64,000 nucleotides of DNA from Schistocerca nitens (taxonomy: Eukaryota > Arthropoda > Insecta > Orthoptera > Acrididae). The stretch lies in NCBI RefSeq assembly GCF_023898315.1, contig NC_064616.1, forward strand, positions 707,573,389-707,637,388. The letters run 5' to 3'. How positions within the stretch are numbered: the stretch's first letter is position 1; every line of letters starts with the position of its first letter. Of this stretch, positions 23,000 to 35,640 are shown in pieces. A program made the position numbers and the translations under genes. Under the pieces are notes generated by a model. It was not told the origin of the DNA. It was given only the letters and a program-made list of their open reading frames with translations, and did not search any database.

Positions 23000-25900
23000 C
23001 TGCATATATTTGTTTGGCGGAGGCACAAAGAACTTCAAAAGATCTACATCACTGTGGCTCCAGTTAGGCAACATAAAAGCCATTCCTACACAAGACAGGA
23101 AATGGAATACAAACAGTACATGGTTTCTAAGATGCATATATTCAGGACACAGATGTATTCCAAAACAACAGTACGTCAGCTGCATATTAGGCATCCATCA
23201 GTGTGTTCAAGAGATACTGGTCAGGAACCTGACTAATGGTTGAAAGGATTTGACCAAATCACCAAATACAACAGGTGGAAGTACATGATATGTTTGGCAA
23301 ATGTACACTTTTACTTGGATGGCACAGCCCAGTAGTGATTCAAAAACTATGAAAGTATTCTCCATAGCTGGGACAAATTCTGGGACAAATTCTAGACCAA
23401 CCTGAAGAAAATGTGCAATGACAACCAGCAGCAAGTTTGCTTAGTGGAAGAATAACTGAAGGACAGGGACCTATGACATGTGGAATGTTTTGGCCTTATG
23501 CCACATCATAAATTCCAATATGACAGAAGCTGACAAAACCTCACACTTAATTAAAGGAGTCACAGAAGAAAGGCACCAAGCTGTTCTGGTGAAGGATGTT
23601 ACAATAACAAAGGAACTCATCAAGTAGTGCCTGCAATTAGAGGAAATATGAAAGAAAAGAATTGAACAAAAGAGTTATGACAGACCACTGAATGTGGCCC
23701 TTACATCTGTTGTGGAAGACCACCATGGGCTCATCTCTCTCATATTTCAGATAGTAAGGTAAGAGATACAGCAGTGTATGGCAGCCAGAAACATCAGATC
23801 AAGTACACAAGAGAGAGCAGCCATAAATGTTGACTCATACATCAGGAGGTAACAAAGACTGCCGAAGAGTTGTATCAAAGAATGGACACGGCCAACTCTA
23901 ACTTTTGTCGCAACGAACAAATGACAAGTCAGCAGCCAACCAATACAGGTACAACCCACTCCTCTAACAAGTACAATGAACTGCTGAAAAACTGACATTT
24001 AGAGGCCGGAGAACAACACGCTGGTATGTTTTCACTGTGATCACCCTCTGCATGTTGTATGCTACAGCAGCGAGAAGACAAAGGTTCTATGATGATTATG
24101 CTGTGAGACATCAACCACCACAACAGACCTGTTCCCATCAGTTGACTGCAGATGATTATGGTCCCCAACATGCTGCTGCTGTTTTCCATCACTGTACAGA
24201 GGTACCAGCTGCTCGCCTTGCCACCAAAATCAGGAAAACTAAGTGAGGTGACCATCTATGGAAGTGTGGCTGCCATGGATGAAAATCCTACACGGACACC
24301 AGTCACCGAGGTGTCAGGAAATGTCAGTGATGTTTCATCAACGGTCAACCTATCTGAGCAATAGTCAATTCAGGGGCTTCTTATTCTGTAACACTGGATG
24401 CTTATTGTCATCAGCTAAAGAAGGCTATGTTCTGTGATACAAAAGTGAGTGTGCTGAAGGTCGCAAATGGAAAATATGTCCAGCTGACAGAAACATGTAT
24501 CGCAAAAATAACTATCATCTACAGAACGTTACCTTTCGAACTCGTCATTTTAGCAGAAAGTAGTCGTTATGTTATTCTCAGATGGGACTTCTTGTAGGCA
24601 TCACAAGCAGTCAGTCACCAACTGTGGAAGATCAGAGCTCCAGACCGATGAAGCTTTTCCCACAACCACACATAAGAAAGACTGCTCCGAGCAATTGTTT
24701 GCTGTTGAAGATGATGTTATCACGCAGTCATCAATAACATCAGTTCCAGTTGTCAATCGAAATGGTCAGTTAACCTGTGAAACTTTTGTCGAATGCGAAA
24801 AGCTATTTAGGCTCACAAAGCTGAACCAGTCCACAAAGGGCAGCTTCGTGTCATCGATGAAGAATTATGCTCTGATACCCCTGCGGATAATGCAGGAGAG
24901 GAAGCTACTATGAAATGGCCAATAGGATCTGGCCTGACTGAGGAAACACGGCCTTGAGTGATAACCATTCTGTATTTATTTTTGGGTGTTTTCAAATAAG
25001 GTGTGGAGAAGAAACAGACCACAGATCCCATGGTAAAACACTGTATCAACACTGGGGATCATCCACCAATTGGCCATTACACATATAGGGTGTCACTGAC
25101 TGAGTGACGGGTAATTTGGGAGGAAGTGGAGAAGAAGATGCAAGATCACTGAACCTTCAGAGCGTCCTTGATCCACTACCATGGTCCTTGCGAAAAAGGA
25201 CTGCACATGGTGTTCCTGCATTGACTACTGATAACTGAACAAAATCACAACTTGCGTATCCATTGCTGCGCCTTGATGACACCCTAGAATGCTTGAAAGG
25301 AGTAAAGCATTTCTCAACCAGGTAAATGCTGACAGGCTACTGGCAAATCGAGGTTGATGAGACTGAGAGGTAGAAGACTGCTTCGTACTCCATGATGGCC
25401 TCTATGAGTTTAAATTTATGCTGTTTGAACTGTGTAATGCTTCAGTCACTTTCAGATATATGATGGACAGACAATCTGCTTCAACACCTTAAATGGATGA
25501 CATGTTTTTGCCACATGAATGACATTGCCACTTTTCAAAGATATTTGGAGAACATCTAAGCCACCTAAGAATCACCTTGAAGTGTGTTGAGACTGCAGGT
25601 CTCCACCTGAATCTGAAAAACTGCCTCTTTGTCAACCAAGAAATAAAAATCTTGGGGCAGCTAGTTAATGGTGATGGATTCCATCCTGATCCAGACAAAA
25701 TAAGAGCTGTTACACAGATCTTTTGACCCTTCGGCACTTTTGTGGTGTGAGACATTGTCTCAGAATGTGCTCTTATTAACAGTGATTCATAAAGTACCAA
25801 GGCATGTACTTTGCAAGAACTACTGCTGGGAGAAGCCAAATTTTCCTGAAGGAGGTGTAAGAAAGATATTTCCTTGTGCTTAAGGAGGTGCTAACATCAT

Positions 25901-27310
25901 CTCCATTCTAGCATTGTGAGATAAGAATGTGGAGGCAGAAATTCACACCAACACAAGCAGTTTTGGAATAGGGGCAGGCCAAGATGAACAACTCTACAAC
26001 CAAGACATGACGCCTTGCAGTTGTTTGAGCCATCAACAGGTTCTGGCTGTATTTATTTGACAAACCATTCACCATTGTGACGGATCACCAGTCTCTCAGC
26101 TGATTGATTAGGCTGAAGCAACCATCGTGTCATCTGGTAATATCAGCACTGAGGCTTCAGGAGTATGTCAGAGTGGGACACAAAAGCAGGTGCAAAAACA
26201 AGGACACCAACTGCCATTCAAGGAATCCTATATTGGAACACAGAAATGTTGATAAAATGTCAGTCACTGATGCTGAACAGAAGAAAGATCCAGCACTGCT
26301 GAAGACCACAGAAGCCTTGAAGGAGTAGAAACTGATGAAAGGAGAATTCCAATTAACTAACAAAGCATTGTATAAGAGGTACTATGATCCAGTAGAGCAG
26401 AAATTGTTGTCCTCTGTCTCAGCTCATCTATGGGCCATATACTGAAGTATGTCTGTGATGCTCCAACACCTGGTCACCTGGAATTCGTGAAGATCCTAGA
26501 CAGAATCAGACACAGATATTACAGCAGATCACATGGTTTTCAAACAGATCGTATATACCTGACCAGGTATCTACCAATCCATTAAGCACTATGTGACCGT
26601 CTGTAAGGAATACCATGAATGGAAGCACACGCCTCAATTACCTCCAGGGCATCTGGAACCAATCCCAACCTTCAGCTGCACCACTCCACTGAATTGGACT
26701 CAATCTCTTGGGGAGGTTCTCAAAATCAACAAATGGGAATCAATGGATATGCAGTGACTACCTAGCCAGTTATGCTGTCACTAAAGCTGTGCTCTGAAAA
26801 TTGCAAAGTTCCATGTAGAAAACATCTTTCTGAAGCACGGAGCATCCTGTCTGATGATCAATCACTGATTGTCGAAAAGTTTCCACTCAATATTAGTATC
26901 AGAAGTAATCTCACTTTGAGACACCACCTGCAGGATGACAACTGCTACCACCCACCTATAAATGGTCTCACATTTCAACCAGACAATACTTAGTATGACT
27001 AAGTGAAAAATTTCATCACTGGGACTGAAGAACAAGACAGCTGGCTTGCATATGGATCTTGGAAAACCAGGGAAAAGACCAAGGGTACCATAACGCCAAG
27101 CAACGGCATATGAGATACAGACCAGGAGACTTGTTATGGATTTTTACACCTCTGCGGAAAGTGGGGCCGTGGGAAAAGTTACTAAATGGTGTTTTAGTCC
27201 GTACTGTATCCTTCTTTGCTTGTTGGATACCACATATGAAGTTGAGCATTACAACCCACGATCAAGATGACAAAAGCACAGAGACATCGTCCATGTCCTC
27301 CACGTGAAAC
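23000..27310 (+). pseudogene. gypsy gag-pol remnants
   Basis: Gag trace: DKTSHLIKGVTEERHQAVLV near 23,540. Zinc-knuckle trace CFHCDHPLHVVCYS near 24,030 with the last cysteine lost. Protease: NSGASYSV near 24,370 in place of D-S/T-G, so the catalytic aspartate codon is changed. RT traces near 25,160-25,480, with GLHLNLKNCLF and KILGQLVNGDGFHPDPDKIR near 25,600-25,715. RNase H: YLFDKPFTIVTDHQSLS near 26,050. Integrase zinc-binding trace DAPTPGHLEFVKILDRIRHR near 26,460. C-terminal trace YRPGDLLWIFTPLRKVGPWE near 27,115. There are many stops and shifts, so no function remains. Confidence 0.85.
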
Positions 27311-27601
27311 CCTACTAGAGTCCAGAACTGCAGACCCGGGATGGGAGGAGGTTCCAGGAAACTGAAGACACATTCGACTATTGTGAAGCTTCAATGGCAG
27401 GGGCTACCATTGACGCTCATCACAGTGAAGAGGATATTACAACATGAACAGAATGTGAGGATTAGTTAGTGATGCCATACAGAGGACCACTGAGAAGATC
27501 TAGATATTGGGTGCTGTACTACACACCAATGAGAATTTCTGAAACAGCAGGTTGCTGTTTCTTCAGAAGGAGCAATATCACATGCTATGGTGCAAGCAGT
27601 G

Positions 27602-27881
27602 TGTTGTTGTGGTTAGTGTCACTGGTTGGCACACTGCACGTCACCAGTTCAAACACAAACACCAGCAATTATTTTTTATTTAACATTTATTGTTTCTGGA
27701 ATGTACTTGAAATATTTTATTTGTAATGATTGTATATTCTGAAATACTTGTTTGTATAAACAGTGGTACTCCCTATCCAGGAGTTCAGTTCTGTTCTGCC
27801 TGTAGGTTGGTGTCAGTAATAAATGTGCTTTAAGTTCTACGTGTTGTACTTCACTGACTACCTTGCCTTCAGATTAGGACT
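27602..27881 (+). repeat. gypsy 3' LTR
   Basis: Begins TGTTGTTGTGGTTAGTGTCA and shares GGTTGGCAC.CTGCACGTCA, AATAAATGTGCTTTAAGTTC and GTACTTCACTGAC with the 5' LTR. The tRNA-like GTCACCAGTTCAAAC segment is better kept here than in the 5' copy. Confidence 0.8.
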
Positions 27882-28406
27882 GATTGTAGTTTCGATCTGA
27901 TAATACAGTTCCGAAACTTATCACAAAGAAAGAAGGAAAGCCTGCAAAAAACAGTAAAAGTTCAGCACATTCCATCAACACAAAGCCATTATCTAAGTAC
28001 AATCTTAAACCTGAAATTTAGGATCATGATCCTCACTCAAAGATCTTGAATATATGAAACAAAAGGAATGATTTAAAAGGAAATGCAGATTTCTAGCTAA
28101 AAAAAACAACAATATTGTCTGTTCATTTCTCCAGTCAGCACTCAGCTGTAGCTGAGTCACTGCAAGACTGAGAGACGGCAGTAACTGAGCAAAGCCATCA
28201 TGAATGACTGCTGAACTGGGCCACCTCTTGGATTTGGTTGCAAAAATGTCACACTTAAAACAGTACCCACATGGCACAAGCATAATGTTCAATGCAGTTT
28301 CACAGGACACTACAAACTTGATATCTAAAACAACTATTGGCAATATAAGTATGATAATACACTCAGAAAGTCCTATTCATGTAGTTGTGTATGAGGATAC
28401 AAGCCT
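27882..28406. other. STK16 intron, no gene seen
   Basis: Short open frames on both strands have no recognisable motif. Confidence 0.4.
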
Positions 28407-28413
28407 CCCCCCC

Positions 28414-28470
<57 letters not shown>
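28407..28470. repeat. poly(C) + (CT)n compound microsatellite
   Basis: About 18 C followed by more than 20 CT units. Confidence 0.95.
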
Positions 28471-29589
28471 GTTTGAGCCTACTTAGGACCATGGGGCTCA
28501 TTTTGGCTCTTTTACATGGATCTTCTGTTTCTTCTTAGCCCACAAAGCTTTCATTTTCTGGCTGTGAGCAAGCTTCCTTTCCTTTGTCCACTTTGGTCTG
28601 TTATCTTTTATCTGGTAAGAGACACTGGGAATATCCCTTGAAGAGTGATGATCTGGAATTTGGACCTCTATGGTTTCTAGGAGATTTCAAGTTTCTCTAG
28701 GTCTGATTTCATTGGGGTGATCCATTTGTTCTTGGAGGCTGTCCTTCTATCTGTTGTGGTGAAGATCCTGCTGGTGAGACTGCTAGGGTTCATTTGGATA
28801 AAGTGTCCACAGAAAGCTGGTCACCTTTTCCTCACAGAACTGATTATGTTTTCTTGGAGATGATAAAGCTCACTGTTGTGTTTGATCCTGTAGGTACCAT
28901 CCACTTCTCTTATTGGCCCTAGTATTCTCTTTGGATTTTTCACTTCTTAAGCTCTAGTTTCCTCAGTGGACCCTTCCTGTTCATTAAGAGGTATTCAGAG
29001 GAGTATAATATGGAGTGCCTTACTAGTGAGTGGTAATGTTAGAATTTAAGGTTATTGGAGAGGTACTTGGAGATGTAAATGCTGTTGCAGGTGTGGTAGA
29101 CTCTCTCCATACTGAAACATCTGGTATCTACTGGCATATTCTCACTCATTTGCTGAAATCCTTTCTCCTAAATACTTGACTGCAGGGGCTTTACAAATAG
29201 TGGTGCCTTCTAATGGCACTGCAGATGGGGCTCCCTTTATGTTAGTCATGAACTGTTTTTTGTATACTGATCCTCAGACTGGTCTTAGCTGCTATGCTGT
29301 AGAGGCTCTGTAGTTGGTGAGTAGCCTCCTCCATCTTGTTTGCTAACATGATAAGCTCATATGAAAAGGCTAGGCAGGGTACACTGAGGTTATCTTTCCT
29401 GTATCCAGTCTTAATTCCACTTCCCAATGGTAGTGTGCAAGTCCACTCACTGACAATCTTCTCTGGTATGCAATTGAAAAGTATGCAGGAGAGGCCATTT
29501 CCTCGTCTAACTCCCATTTGAATGGTGGAACTCTCAGAAATTTCACCTCTAAATTTGACTTTGGAGGCAGTGTTCCTGAACTACATCTA

Positions 29590-30995
29590 CACTGCTGGCC
29601 ACCGCAAATGCAAGACCAAGAAAGACAAGAGGTGGCACAACAAGATTTATTTTGTAGATAACATGTTGACCAAGTATCAAATGATTACGTTTACAGACGT
29701 CTGTGACATGTGGTTCCTGCCAGAATCAGTAGCCAGAGTAGCCACCATTGTTGGAGATCACCGCTGCCACACGTCTCGGCATTGAGTCAAAGAGACGTTG
29801 GATGTGTTCCTGGGGTACAGCAGCCCAAGCAGCTTCCACACGTTGCCAAAGATCATCTGGTGTGGCAGCTGGGGATGTAATCTGGGTCACTCGTTGAGCA
29901 ACCATGGACCACGTTTTCTATCGGCGAAAGATCCGGAGAGCGAGCCGGCCAGGGAAGCAATTCAATCTGGTTATTGACGAAGAACCTTTGGACAATGCGT
30001 GCCACGTGTGGTCGCGCATTATCCTGTTGAAATATGGCTGTGGCCGAGCCCTGAAGGTAAGGATGGACAACTGGCTCCAGCATCTCGGATATGTTGTGTC
30101 GGCTATTTAAAGAACCGGCAATGCGTAGTAGAGGTGTGCGAGAGTAATATCCAATACCACCCCTTACCATAATACCCGGTGCAAGACCAGTGTGGCGGTG
30201 CATAATGCAGCTGTCCGGCATCCTCTCTCCACGGTGTCTCCACACTCGAATCCGACCATCGTGGTGCTGCAGACAGAAGCGTGCCTCATCAGTAAAGACA
30301 ACGTCATTACATTCTGCCGTCCACATCCGTCTGTCATCACACCATTGGCGACGGAGACGTCTGTGGTTCTGCATCAATGGTAGACGAAGCAATGGACGTC
30401 TTGCGGACAGACCACTCTGCTGGAAACGGTGTCGAATGGTACACGCAGACACTGGATGATGCGTTACTGACGCAATGTGCTGTGCTATGGTTTGGGATGT
30501 CACTGAGCGATCCACCACTGCCATGCACACAATTTGCGTATCAGCACGTGCAGTGGTGCATCGAGGTGAATGCGATCGACCACATCGGTCCGTCGTACCC
30601 TCCTGCATCCAACGGTCACATATCCGCATTACAGTTGTTTGGTTTCGTCCAACACGACTAGCGATTTCTCTGTATGATAATCCACAATCTCGGTAATCCA
30701 CTATCCTTCCTCTGTCGAACTCGGATACTTGATCAAACGATGTTCGCTGTTGTCTACGAGGCATAACTGATCGTCTTGTGAAACAACCACAAGGTAAACA
30801 CACCTGCCGAACGTACACTCGTCGAAATCGCCATGCCTTAAATGGCGCTATGAGGTGGCGCCACAGGCGCGTGTGATGTGGATCTGCGCTGAAATTCTAA
30901 TCAGTTGCATATCTCATCGCTGCAAACCCATGGTGTAAATTTCACTTGATTTGGATGCTTCCTTCAGGGTGTTGCATTTACGGTGGCCAGCAGTG
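29590..30995 (-). mobile_element. Tc1-like element, 1,406 bp
   Basis: The left TIR is CACTGCTGGCCACCGCAAAT and the right, reverse complemented, CACTGCTGGCCACCGTAAAT. TA flanks at 29,588-29,589 and 30,996-30,997. It carries one nearly complete minus-strand transposase. Confidence 0.93.
29853..30764 (-). pseudogene. Tc1-like DD34E transposase, 3' frameshift
   Basis: Probable start at ATG 30,764 (MPRRQQRTSFDQVSEFDRG). Paired HTH in the first 110 residues, then FTDEARFCL (first D), FQQDNARPH (second D), WPARSPDLSPIEN (E). There are 34 residues between the second D and the E. Just after SPIEN the frame shifts: the expected ENVW is read ENVV, consistent with loss of 2 nt in a GTGTGG run, and the true C-terminus continues in another frame to about 29,755 (NNGGYSGY-like end). 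Otherwise well preserved, so this copy is fairly young. Confidence 0.9.
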
Positions 30996-31072
30996 TATAT
31001 CTACATACATAACCCGCAACTCACCATACAGTGGTCTTCTCATCTAGCCCAGTTCTCACAGGGTGGAGATCA

Positions 31073-31079
31073 GTGTGTG

Positions 31080-31110
<31 letters not shown>
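31073..31110. repeat. (TG)n microsatellite
   Basis: About 18 TG units with one interruption, at the junction between the CR1 tail fragment and the outer LINE. Confidence 0.95.
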
Positions 31111-31985
31111 CTATCGAATCATATGACTTTTGAAAGTCCACTACGGTGACTAACCAGGGATGTCCACTGCAATTCTTGTATGTAAGAATGGACATTAGGT
31201 TTTGTATATGCTGTGTGTATGATCTATTAGCCTACTAGCTTGAAAGCCAGTCTGATACTCACCAAGTTGGGAGTCAAGTTGGTTGGTGACTAGTTAGCAG
31301 GACTCTACAAAAATCTTGTATGTAACAGATATAAGACATATGCTTCTGTAATTGTCATGGTCAATCTTCTTGTAAAGAGGATGAATCACAGTTGAGTTCC
31401 ATCCTTTTGGTAAAGTCTCTATTACCTATATGTCCTGTATTATCTGGTGGATGCTCTGTAAAAATTGTTCACCTGTATGTTTCCACATCTCTGATACTAT
31501 GTCATCTTCACCTGAGGCATTTTTCTTGATGCTCTTGATAATCTCCTCTATTTCTTCCCCAGTTGGTGGTATGGAGTCTGGATTCGTAGACTGGGGCACA
31601 TGGAAGTTAAGTCTCCTTTTAGGTTCCTCTGTACTGTAGAGCTTTTGAAACTACCCTGCAAGAGTACTGGTGAAGCCTTTATAGTTTAAATGAAGCTTCC
31701 CATCAGGTCCAGGAAGCTGAAGAGTGGGACTGTGTATGGCATGCTCTGCTTCTTGAGTTACCTATACAGGTCTCTTGAATTGTTCTTCCTGAAGTTTTCT
31801 GCTGCCTGTTGTCTCACTGACCTGATGTAGTTTCTCTTGGTATTGCAGAAAATGTCCGCAGTTATTTTTCTGTATGTTAAAAAGGCCTGGCAGTTGTGCT
31901 CATCTTTATACTGGTTCCACTCGATCCATGCTCTGCACCTTTCATCTGTGGCGTAGTCACACTCTATGGTTCACCAAGGATGGTT

Positions 31986-33027
31986 AACTCTGTTGGATGA
32001 GGCAGGGATAGCTTCTTTTGAGACACCCAGCAGAGCTTTTTGTAAGCTGGGCCACCCTTGTTTTTGTAGATTTTTTTCTTTGGGTGATCTGGAAGGTGCA
32101 GTCCTCATTGTACAGTCATAGGATGTTGAACTTTGGTATCTCAGAGCTCTTTGTAATGTTGAGTGAACTCTTTAAGAATTGTACAGTGGTCTGTACAAGG
32201 GAGAAGTAATGGGCAGAGTGTAGGTTAGCTCCTCTACATTGTACAATCATACTTTTCAAGATCAAATAATACTTGTAATAGATGTTTCCTGATTCCTGAG
32301 TGTAGTATCACTGCCACAGATACTACTACAACGTGGCGCCAACGCAAGGTTAACAGCCCGTCGTTTGCCGAGTATAGTGCACTCTAGCAGGCTGTGCAGC
32401 TCTGTTTGCATTGATTCTCTGAGGAGGGCCCATCACTCTTAGTCCCTGAGAATATGTTGTATTAGTTATAACCGTAGCTGCAGTCCTACAAACTACTGAA
32501 GATAAGTAATTTTCATTGTAATATGTGTTTCTTGAATAATAATCCTTCTCTCTAACAGTGTGCCATACTACATATTATTGCAACCTGGACTCCTTCAGCT
32601 CCTATCAACTCGGCCTCCTACTTATTTGCATTTAGTAACGAGCTGAAAACACCCACGTGTTTTGTGCCTCTAAACACTGAGACACAATACTGAGTACAGA
32701 AGTCTGCTGGATCACCACTTACAGCATAGTTAGACTACAAAATGTCTTTTGTTATCTTCTGAATAATAACTGCAACTAAGAAACTGTTTGGAATCTATAA
32801 CACAGTCAAAGTGGAACATGATGGTCCACTCAAGATGTTTCCTTCGCAGCTTTTAGCACAGCAATACAGAAACCTTGCATACATATAGCCTTGCCATCTT
32901 TCAGTGGCAGAATTAAAACTGCTTCTTTGCCATGACTATGAAAATTACACTATCTTTACATTAACTTAAAAATATCAATGGGAGATACCTTAGCATTCCC
33001 TGTAAAATGCCACAAAACATTATAAAA
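31986..33027. other. mostly unexplained; possible LTR-like segment
   Basis: 32,330-32,660 starts ACGTGGCGCCAACGCAAGGT and resembles by memory a solo LTR or other repeat common in locusts, but I cannot define its ends or find a partner copy here. The rest has no motif. Confidence 0.3.
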
Positions 33028-34281
33028 CACTATATTATCAAAAGTATCCAGACACTTGGCTGAAAATGACTTACAAGTTTGTGGCGCTCTCCATTGGTAA
33101 TGCTGGAATTCAATATGGTGCTAGCCCATCCTTAGCCTTCATGATAGCTTCCACTCTCTCAGGCATAGGTTCAATCAGATGCTGGAAGGTTTCTTAGGGA
33201 ATGGCAGCCCATTCTTCATGGAGTGCTGCACTGAGGAGAGGTATCAATGTTGGTCGGTGAGGTCTGGCATGTAGTCAGCATTCCAAAACATCCCACAGGT
33301 ATTCTATAGGATTCGGGTCAGGACTCTGTGCAGGCCAGTCAATTACAGGGCTCTTATTGTCTTGTAACCACTCTGTCACAGGCCGTGCATTATGAACAGG
33401 TGCTCGATCGTGTTGAAAGATACAATCGTCCTCCCCGAATTGCTCTTCAACAGTGGGAAGCAAGAAGGTGCTTAAAACATCAATGTAGGCCTGTGATGTG
33501 ATAGTGCCATGCAAAACAACAAGTGGTACAAGTCCCCCCCATGAAAAACACGACCATACCATAACACGACCGCCTCCGAATTTTGCTGCTGGCACTACAC
33601 ACGCTGTCAGATGACGTTCACAGGGCATTCGCCATACCCACCCCGACATCGGATCGCAATATAGTGTACCGTGATTCATCACTCCACACAACATTTTTCC
33701 GCTCCTCAATCGTCCAATGTTTATGCTCCTTACACCAAGCGAGGTGTCGTTTGGCATTTATCGGTATGATGTGTGGCTTATGAGCAGCCGCTTGACCATG
33801 AAATCTATGTTGTCTCACCTCCCACCTATCTGTCATAATACTTTCAGTGTATCCTGATGCAGTTCGGAATTCCTGTGTGATGGTCTGGATAGATGTCTAC
33901 CTATTACACATTACAATCCTCTCCAACTGTTGGCGGCCTCTGCCAGTCAACAGACGAAGTCAGCCTGTATGCTTTTGTGCTGTATGTGTCCCTTTACATT
34001 TCCACTTCACTATCACATCAGAAACAATGGACCTAGGGATGTTCAGATGTTCAAAAATGTGGAAATCTCACGTACAGACATATGACACAAGTGACACCCA
34101 ATCACCTGACCACGTACGAAGTCCGTGAATTCCGCGGTGTGCCCCATTCTGCTCTCTCACAATGTCTAACAACTACTGAGGTCAGTGATATGGAGTACCT
34201 GGCAGTAGGAGTCAGCAAAATGCACCTAATATGTAAAAAGTGTGTTTTTGGGGATGTCCAGATACTTTTGATCACATAGTG
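33028..34281 (-). mobile_element. Tc1-like element, 1,254 bp
   Basis: The left TIR is CACTATATTATCAAAAGTAT and the right, reverse complemented, CACTATGTGATCAAAAGTAT. A TA flanks the right end (34,282-34,283); the left flank reads AA, a changed TA. The sequence is recognisable as a common Tc1 family of locusts (memory, not searched). Confidence 0.9.
33160..34150 (-). pseudogene. Tc1-like DD34E transposase, several breaks
   Basis: Minus-strand order: N-terminal HTH (34,130-33,850), HKPHIIPINAKRHLAWCKEH (33,780-33,720), WSDESRYTI near 33,675 (first D), FGGGRVMVWSCFSWGGL near 33,560, FQHDRAPVHN near 33,420 (second D), WPAQSPDPNPIEYLWDVLE near 33,320 (E; 34 residues between). Frameshifts near 33,850 and 33,660; the open frame then ends just after LWDVLEC at 33,275. 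The C-terminal part continues in fragments to about 33,160. Confidence 0.85.
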
Positions 34282-35229
34282 TAGATCTTATTAAAACCGT
34301 ACATTGCCATATGCTATGGACTATGTAGAATCAAGAGACCATGTGGAAAATGAGTTGCTGTAGAATCATCATGACAAGAAAAGAAATCTAAAGCCTCTTT
34401 CTCTGTTCTCAGTTAATTGCAATGGAATGGCATACTAGCTATCTGCAGTGACACTGTACCACTGCCTAGACAATATCTTCTTGATCCCACCTGGAGACTA
34501 CCATGTAACAGAAGATTTGGTGGAAAGTTTATTGAGTTCAGGAATTCCTGCCAGAAATTTGTCTTGCTCTTCTTATTATTACAAAGGAATTTTGGTCCCA
34601 CTATTGAGAGGCTCTCTACAGTTGATTAGTTCTTAAACCTCCGTAGTGTCAATTACAAAGCCACACTTCTCAATTATATGAACTGTGCTGATGACATTGA
34701 CATGGATGAATCACCTGCATGTTCAGTCAGTACCCAAAGATAAGCATTTGGCTGCACACCAACCAATATCCCTTGTTGAGGGTCCTTTCATTTTGGAAAC
34801 TGCTCTGCCTAAAAAATGAAGCAAGATTTGGAAGTGGCCACTCAGAATAGTGGCTTGTATAGGCCTTACTGCACAATGCCTACAAAGCCAGGAGAGCAGA
34901 ACAAAACCCAGCAAGGTTGAAGTACAATTCAGATAATGAGGCTCTCAAGAACTTAATCCCTGGGGCAAATTATTGCCCCTCTTCCTTTTCACAGACACAG
35001 ATTACATATCATAGAAAAACTTCAGATTCACAATGAAGTCACTGGAACATCTGATTAGTTTTGTATTTAGCAAGATGGATAGCAAAAGGAATAAAGAGAA
35101 GAGTAAAAATAGCATGAAGTGCTTCTGGTAAAATATACTGGGTTTTCAAAACTAAGCTTCCAATTTTCTAAAAAGTAAAGATTATGGTCAGTGTGTGTAA
35201 TCATTTTTGAATTACAACAATAAGGAACA
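34282..35229. other. STK16 intron, no gene seen
   Basis: Two overlapping 60-70 codon open frames near 34,420-34,640 have no recognisable motif. Confidence 0.35.
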
Positions 35230-35640
35230 GACTTTTAATGAGAAAAACCATTCCAAATCTGAGGGTTTCTCGGCAAGCAATGAGGTATGTTAGGAATAAT
35301 TAGATGAGACAAAACAAAAAACAAAATGAATGGCTCAGGGAACAGACTGTACTGAAAAATGTAGTTATGAGTGCAACGAAAATGAGGTTTGAGGTGAGTG
35401 GGTCATGTAGCCAAGTGAAGTGATAGTAGAGCGACCAAGGAAGTACAGAGTTGAATTCCAAGAGCTAAGAACGCACTGAAATGACAGCCTAATGGAAGAT
35501 GGGTAGATGACCTTAGAAATGCATGAGCAACATGGACGCCTACAGCTAAAAGTTATAATCCATCGAAAACTGCAGAGGAAGTTTTTATCCGGGAGTGGGC
35601 ATGTTGGGAACAACTAGGGGAGACAATAAAAATTATTTTA
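35230..35640 (+). mobile_element. LINE C-terminal relic (RTE-like)
   Basis: The plus strand carries scattered pieces of the usual tail of RTE/jockey-like ORFs: RWVGHVAK-like, an R..K.VQ region, GRWVDDLRNA and a W....EQLGE end. All frames broken; the boundaries are estimates. Confidence 0.5.

Larger units (their letters stand above)
22713..27881 (+). mobile_element. Ty3/gypsy LTR retrotransposon, old copy
   Basis: Two diverged direct repeats (22,713-22,990 and 27,602-27,881) flank an interior with gag, protease, RT, RNase H and integrase traces in gypsy order. The total of about 5.2 kb is normal for the group. The LTRs differ at many positions and the interior is full of stops, so the insertion is old. 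It lies in the 18.7-kb STK16 intron, opposite in orientation to the gene. Confidence 0.88.
29581..31072 (-). mobile_element. CR1-like 3' tail fragment hosting a Tc1
   Basis: Left of the Tc1 the sequence is CTACATCTA and right of it TATATCTACATACATAACCCGC...CACCATACAGTGG. Together these match the reversed 3' tail of the CR1-like family (compare 13,128 and 45,843). The CR1 part is only about 90 bp; the rest of the interval is the Tc1 insertion. Confidence 0.6.
28476..31985 (-). pseudogene. LINE relic (RTE/I-like RT), interrupted
   Basis: The minus strand, from right to left, reads PPTGEEIEEIIKSIKKNASG near 31,540, NYRSICLISVTYKIF near 31,340, GEYQTGFQASR near 31,260, VDFQKSYDSIDR near 31,130, then after the insertion SKVKFRGEISES near 29,560, MGVRRGNGLSCILFNCIPEK near 29,510, CLAFSYELIMLANKMEEA near 29,370 (FADDL position changed to FSYEL) and a C-terminal tail to about 28,480. 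About 40 residues between DSIDR and SKVKF are lost around the inserted elements. The clade is uncertain; it ends in a region similar to LINEs with a (CAA)n tail. Confidence 0.7.

Noticed and set aside
32330-32660. Solo LTR
   Set aside because: Looks familiar from locust repeats, but neither end nor a target duplication can be shown from this sequence alone, so it is kept only as a note.
34413-34636. Overlapping 60-70 codon frames on both strands
   Set aside because: No recognisable motif, no splice context, no second copy in the window.
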